Origin: Candidatus Solincola tengchongensis
Lineage (GTDB): Bacteria > Actinomycetota > Geothermincolia > Geothermincolales > RBG-13-55-18
Assembly: GCA_015711895.1 (NCBI GenBank)
Contig: JACVJH010000355.1
Coordinates: forward strand, 1 to 10,402
Direction of reading: 5' to 3'
Length of the DNA: 10,402 nt
Shown piece after piece: positions 7,468-10,402 of this stretch. Position 1 is the first letter of the stretch. Every line of letters begins with the position of its first letter. The notes under the pieces are model-generated. The model ran no database searches. It had not been told where the DNA came from and saw only the letters and a list, made by a program, of their open reading frames with translations. The position numbers and the translations under genes are program-made.

Positions 7468-7504
7468 CACACCTGCGGAAATAGTTTTCCGACCCTTCCG
7501 TTCC
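7468..7504 (+). repeat. Degenerate repeat unit C1
   Basis: This 37-bp stretch aligns without gaps to 7541-7577. Shared blocks are CACCTGCGGA (one base differs near the start) and GTTTTCCGA, followed by CCTT. The GTTTTCCG core (7484-7491) also occurs in both units of the downstream 67-bp duplication. Confidence 0.45.
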
Positions 7505-7540
7505 AGACCCTTCATTCGCGGTTCAGGTCCTCTTCGAGGC

Positions 7541-7577
7541 CGCACCTGCGGAGTGGGTTTTCCGAACCTTTCGGTCT
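7541..7577 (+). repeat. Degenerate repeat unit C2
   Basis: This is the partner of the unit at 7468-7504, with its GTTTTCCG core at 7557-7564, 73 bp after the first. About three quarters of positions agree by hand alignment. Confidence 0.45.
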
Positions 7578-7585
7578 TTTGCCTT

Positions 7586-7652
7586 TATTCTGTGATTTCC
7601 CTCCGGAGGACGCGGTTTTCCGCCTCCAAGGCACTTTTCCCGGATCGGAAGA
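7586..7652 (+). repeat. 67-bp tandem duplication, unit 1
   Basis: Unit 1 is identical to unit 2 (7653-7719) at 66 of 67 positions; the only difference is G versus A five bases from the end. The unit contains a perfect 10-bp palindrome CCTCCGGAGG (7600-7609). It also holds a hairpin: GGAG (7605-7608) and GCGG (7612-7615) pair with CCGC (7620-7623) and CTCC (7624-7627) around a TTTT loop, with a 3-base bulge. The period is not a multiple of three, so it is not a conserved protein repeat. Confidence 0.97.
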
Positions 7653-7719
7653 TATTCTGTGATTTCCCTCCGGAGGACGCGGTTTTCCGCCTCCAAGGCA
7701 CTTTTCCCGGATCGAAAGA
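7653..7719 (+). repeat. 67-bp tandem duplication, unit 2
   Basis: This is the second, directly adjacent copy of 7586-7652, with the same palindrome and hairpin. The high identity indicates a recent duplication or strong homogenisation. Confidence 0.97.
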
Positions 7720-7862
7720 GAAAGAGGGTTGTGCGGATGGAGGGCCATCGGCTCCCGCTCCGGTTTCCAGTCCTGCGCGGCTCGGACGGCCGCAACGTTC
7801 TCGGGCAGGGTAGCAAGGCCCACGGCATGAGGGATTCGCAAGAATTGGAGGCGGGTTCTTCC

Positions 7863-9533
7863 TCAGAGTTTTTCCAGGGCTCCGGTGGTCACATGGCCGA
7901 CGTTGTTGGCCAGGTCGCCAACGCGCTCCAGGTTGCTTAGGGTGTCCAGAAAGACCACTCCTGCCGACCCGTCGCACTCGCCGCGGTTGAGGCGCCCCAG
8001 ATGATTGCGTCGAAAACGACTGGCCATCTCGTCCACCAGGTGTTCGAATGACTGGTAGTGCCGGGCCTCGTCGGAGTTCTCCTTCTCGAAGGCGTCGATG
8101 ATGCCCTCGTACATGTCGAAGACCGTACTGGAAATCTCCTCCAGCTCCTGCTTGGCCGCCTCGGTGAAGGCCAGCCCATCTTCTGACTTGTTGACGGCCA
8201 GATACATGATGTTCTCCGCGTGGTCGCCGATGCGCTCGATGTCGTTGACCGCGTGCATGTAACCCACCAGGCGCTCGGACTGTTCGTCGGCCAGGGGTTC
8301 CTGGGAGAGCTTGGATAGGTATTCGATGATGGAGTGGGCCAAGCCGTCCACGATGGATTCCATCTCCAAGAGCTGTTTCTTGCCCCCCCGGTCCATCTTC
8401 CTGAGGTAACCCACCGAGGTGCGCAACATGTCCAGGGTGATGCGGCCCATGCGGGTTATCTCCTTGCGCGCCATCTCCAGGGCCAGGGCGGGGTTGTGGA
8501 AGATGCGGGGATCCAAGAAGAGGGGATCGCGTTCCACTATGGGTTCCTCGCCTCTCTTCACCTTCTTTACCAGCCAGATGAACTGGTTGACGAAGGGGAG
8601 CCAAATCAGGGTCATGGTCATGTTGAAGAAGGTGTGGAACATGGCTATCTGCCGGGCGATGTTGTCCGGCCCGGCGCCGAAGAGCTCGGATATGCGCAGG
8701 GTCAGTTTGGGCAGCCAGGGGAGGAAGGGCAGGAAGAGGACGGTTCCCGAAATGTTGAACAGGTAGTGCGCTATGGCCACCCGCTTGGCGGGCATGCTGG
8801 CACCCAGGCTGGCGATGAAGGCGGTGATGCAGGTCCCGATGTTGCACCCCAGGATGATGGGGATGGCGATACGCAGGGGGTCCGCGCCACGGATGGAGAG
8901 GACGCCCGTGGCTCCCATGGCGATGACCATTCCCGTGGTCGCCGAGGAACTCTGCACCAGGCTGGTGATGATGATCCCCAGCAGGAGGCCCAGGAACCAG
9001 TTCCCGCCGTAGCGGACCAGCCAGTTCTCGAAGGTCCCGGAGTTACTGAGGGGTGCCAGCCCCCCTTTCATGAGCTCGATTCCCAGGAAGAGGATGCCGA
9101 ATCCCAGAAGGATCTGCCCGGAATATTTCCACACCCTCTTGTTGCCCGCCAGGTAGAGCAGGAAGCCCAGGCCGATACAGGGAAAGGATAGGGTCTTAAC
9201 GTTGAAGGCCACGATCTGCCCGGTGACCGTGGTCCCGATGTTGGCCCCGAATATCACCGCCACGGACTGGGAGAACCTCATGAGCCCGGCGTTGACCAGG
9301 CCCACCAGCATCACCGTGGTGGCGGAGGAACTCTGGATGAGGGCGGTCACGCCGGTCCCCACCAGGACACCGCGGACGCGGTTGCGGGTCAGGCTCTCCA
9401 GCATGCGGCGCAGGCGGTCCCCCGCCGCCAGCTGCAGCCCCTCGCTCATGAGGAACATACCGAAAAGGAAAAGGCCTAAACCTCCAAAGAGGACCAGGAT
9501 CCCGAACCAGATGGAGGTGGCCTCTAATTTCAC
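7863..9533 (-). CDS. Na/Pi cotransporter-family protein with PhoU-like C-terminal domain
   Basis: The 556-residue membrane protein belongs to the NptA/Na-Pi-cotransporter II family and probably moves phosphate with sodium across the cytoplasmic membrane. Residues ~10-325 hold many hydrophobic segments in two inverted halves. Each half has the family signature Q-S-S-S-A-T-T (67-73 and 194-200) and a following G-A/C-N-I-G-T (96-101 and 229-234). Residues ~345-556 are a soluble helical PhoU-like domain with D-I-E-R-I-G-D-H-A-E-N (431-441) and L-E-R-V-G-D-L-A-N-N (535-544). The GTG at 9533 is chosen because GGAG lies 9 bp upstream. An alternative ATG at 9626 would add 31 hydrophilic residues encoded across a perfect TATAAT box, and has no ribosome-binding site. 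Bacterial members with a PhoU tail are common. Substrate is inferred from the family. Confidence 0.93.
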   Translation of the reverse strand: MKLEATSIWFGILVLFGGLGLFLFGMFLMSEGLQLAAGDRLRRMLESLTRNRVRGVLVGTGVTALIQSSSATTVMLVGLVNAGLMRFSQSVAVIFGANIGTTVTGQIVAFNVKTLSFPCIGLGFLLYLAGNKRVWKYSGQILLGFGILFLGIELMKGGLAPLSNSGTFENWLVRYGGNWFLGLLLGIIITSLVQSSSATTGMVIAMGATGVLSIRGADPLRIAIPIILGCNIGTCITAFIASLGASMPAKRVAIAHYLFNISGTVLFLPFLPWLPKLTLRISELFGAGPDNIARQIAMFHTFFNMTMTLIWLPFVNQFIWLVKKVKRGEEPIVERDPLFLDPRIFHNPALALEMARKEITRMGRITLDMLRTSVGYLRKMDRGGKKQLLEMESIVDGLAHSIIEYLSKLSQEPLADEQSERLVGYMHAVNDIERIGDHAENIMYLAVNKSEDGLAFTEAAKQELEEISSTVFDMYEGIIDAFEKENSDEARHYQSFEHLVDEMASRFRRNHLGRLNRGECDGSAGVVFLDTLSNLERVGDLANNVGHVTTGALEKL

Positions 9534-9597
9534 TTTTCTTTTCTCCCTGGGTGACCCACCGTTCCGAGCGCGGCTCTCATCCTTCACCCAATGGGCA

Positions 9598-9626
9598 ATT
9601 ATATTAGCCGTGCATGACGTGAACAA
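9598..9626 (-). promoter_or_regulatory. Sigma70-type promoter of the Na/Pi cotransporter gene
   Basis: On the minus strand, TTGTTC (9626-9621) and a perfect TATAAT (9603-9598) are separated by exactly 17 bp. Transcription should begin near 9590, giving a leader of about 57 nt before the GTG start at 9533. The spacing and the perfect -10 box make this the best promoter in the window. Confidence 0.75.
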
Positions 9627-9639
9627 GGGTTTTTAGGTG

Positions 9640-9655
9640 CCCCTCCGAAGAGGGG
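9640..9655 (-). other. Hairpin with UUCG tetraloop
   Basis: On the minus strand CCCCTC-TTCG-GAGGGG forms a perfect 6-bp stem closed by the very stable C(UUCG)G loop. It sits 14 bp upstream of the transporter -35 box. No T-tract follows, so it does not look like a standard terminator. Confidence 0.6.
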
Positions 9656-9661
9656 ATATCC

Positions 9662-9699
9662 GCCGCGGGTAGGGTCATGGGGTCTCCCCACCCGGCGGC
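9662..9699. other. Long imperfect hairpin
   Basis: The left arm GCCG-CGGGT-GGG (9662-9674) pairs with the right arm CCC-ACCCG-CGGC (9687-9699), twelve pairs with single-base bulges at 9671 and 9695. An alternative inner stem GGGG-TCT-CCCC (9679-9689) competes with it. No clear T-tract follows on either strand. Confidence 0.5.
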
Positions 9700-9726
9700 A
9701 TAAAACGGTTAACATCCGTACAATGC

Positions 9727-9753
9727 GGCCTTGATCGTATCATTAATCAAGCC
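9727..9753. other. TTGAT-type inverted repeat, possible operator
   Basis: CTTGAT (9730-9735) and ATCAAG (9746-9751) form a 22-bp dyad with a 10-bp centre; adding GGC/GCC lengthens the arms with one bulged C. It lies in an AT-rich patch between divergent genes, a usual place for a regulator site, but no regulator gene is in view. Confidence 0.35.
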
Positions 9754-10111
9754 GGGTCGTTTTCGGTGCGGCTTCAGTGCACAGGTCGCGTTACATCACC
9801 GGCGACTATCGCGCCGGGGTGCTCCCGGACGGCCGCCGCCATGCCTTTGCCTTCCCCTGGAAATCGGGTTCCCTGCCCGCTTAAGGGGGTAAACCGCCTT
9901 TGTTGACGGGGCATAAGGTAGATGTTAATCTGTTTTGGGTTGGAACCGCGTGAAGGGTCGCATGGGCCTATCCCCAGACCTGACACTCCGAGGCAAGGGA
10001 TTCTCACCCCGGGACGCAGACGCCGGGAGAGCCCGGGATCACAGGAGGAGGTGAGAACCGAACTTCTGTCCGTTCGCAAGGTCTCCTCGCGACAGGAAAG
10101 AGAGGTGAAAG

Positions 10112-10402
10112 ATGGCCTACGACTACGACCTGCTCATCGTGGAGGTTAAGGACGGAGTGGCGACGGTGACCCTGAACCGCCCCCCGCTCAATCCCCTGAA
10201 CGCGGACCTCTTCATGCAGATCGGGAAGTGCGCGGAGGAGCTCACCCTAGACGACCAGGTCAGGGCGGTGGTCATCACCGGGGGAGAGAAGAACTTCGCT
10301 GCCGGGGCGGACATCAAGGAGATGGTGGAGCAGGGGGCGGTGGAGATCGCCAAGGTCATCGGCGTCGCTCAGGAGAGCTTCACCAAGGTGGAAGATATTC
10401 CC
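10112..10402 (+). CDS. Enoyl-CoA hydratase/isomerase family protein (3' partial)
   Basis: The first 97 codons are visible and run off the window end. The protein begins M-A-Y-D-Y-D-L-L-I-V-E-V-K-D-G-V-A-T-V-T-L-N-R-P, the usual crotonase-fold opening, followed by the oxyanion-hole region with A-A-G-A-D-I-K-E-M at residues 63-71. It should act on acyl-CoA thioesters, for example hydrating enoyl-CoA in fatty-acid or amino-acid breakdown; the exact substrate cannot be told, and the region with the catalytic glutamates lies outside the window. The ATG has a good ribosome-binding site (GAGGTGA at 10102-10108). It is the first gene of a rightward unit divergent from the transporter gene. Confidence 0.93.
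   Translation, partial: MAYDYDLLIVEVKDGVATVTLNRPPLNPLNADLFMQIGKCAEELTLDDQVRAVVITGGEKNFAAGADIKEMVEQGAVEIAKVIGVAQESFTKVEDIP

Larger units (their letters stand above)
7269..7862. other. Repeat-rich intergenic region between two minus-strand genes
   Basis: This 594-bp gap lies downstream of the Na/phosphate-type transporter gene and upstream of the DUF523 gene. It has no convincing gene; long open frames arise because the repeats lack stops in several frames. The section 7468-7719 holds two degenerate units and a near-perfect 67-bp tandem duplication. Upstream of the DUF523 gene, 7364-7376 reads TGATAGACTGATA on the minus strand (TGATA twice, 8 bp apart), which might be part of a promoter or operator; no good -35/-10 pair was found. 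No T-tract terminator for the transporter gene was seen. Confidence 0.6.
9627..10111. other. Divergent intergenic region with several inverted repeats
   Basis: This stretch lies between the divergent transporter and enoyl-CoA hydratase genes. From the left it holds a UUCG-capped hairpin (9640-9655), a longer hairpin (9662-9699), a TTGAT-type dyad (9730-9751) and an orphan Shine-Dalgarno string (10043-10055). A weak promoter candidate for the rightward gene is TTGACG (9903-9908) with GTTAAT (9924-9929), but the 15-bp spacer is short. No gene longer than a 22-codon open frame is plausible. Confidence 0.55.

Noticed and set aside
7468..7719. CRISPR array
   Set aside because: The units are directly adjacent with no unique spacers of regular length between conserved repeats, and no cas genes are present.
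7585..8847. Long minus-strand open frame ending in the tandem repeats
   Set aside because: It is the alternative frame of the transporter gene, and its translation is His/Arg/Pro/Gly-rich. The coiled-coil-like stretch in the repeat appears in one frame only and shifts frame in the next unit.
9774..9842. 22-codon minus-strand open frame with a GGAAGG site 7 bp upstream
   Set aside because: It is too short to judge and has no known match. The ribosome-binding-like string is common in this GC-rich sequence.

Overview
The window is GC-rich with short intergenic hairpins and gives no sign of phage, plasmid or insertion sequence. A deep-branching actinobacterial lineage (Geothermincolia-like, thermophilic or anaerobic) is my best guess. 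It rests on GC content, the paired iron-sulfur and flavin electron-transfer subunits, and secreted repeats beginning W-Y-F-A-E-G, which I associate with proteins from such genomes. This is inference, not a database result.

Layout: (1) 2-1683 (+): the 5'-truncated beta-type subunit (two [4Fe-4S] motifs) and the gamma-type subunit (FAD/NAD(P) plus [2Fe-2S]) of a sulfhydrogenase/sulfite-reductase-like electron-transfer module. They overlap by 4 bp and end at a clear rho-independent terminator. (2) 1748-2463: about 700 bp with no convincing gene, holding a degenerate 45-bp direct repeat. (3) 2464-3516 and 4010-6166 (+): two L,D-transpeptidases of different design. One is membrane-anchored with an N-terminal spacer domain. 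The other is secreted and combines a fibronectin-III-like domain, the catalytic domain and four ~105-residue repeats. (4) 6288-7268 (-): a DUF523-DUF1722 fusion protein. (5) 7269-7862: a repeat-rich gap with a near-perfect 67-bp tandem duplication. (6) 7863-9533 (-): a Na/phosphate-cotransporter-like protein with a PhoU-like tail, preceded by a good sigma70-type promoter. (7) 9627-10111: a divergent intergenic region with several inverted repeats. (8) 10112-10402 (+): the start of an enoyl-CoA hydratase/isomerase gene cut by the window end.

The genes do not form one pathway. There is an electron-transfer pair, a cell-wall pair, and single genes for sulfur chemistry on nucleobases (suggested), phosphate transport and acyl-CoA metabolism. 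The most unusual items are the repeat-bearing L,D-transpeptidase and the short repeat families between genes. I saw no convincing new multi-gene system.
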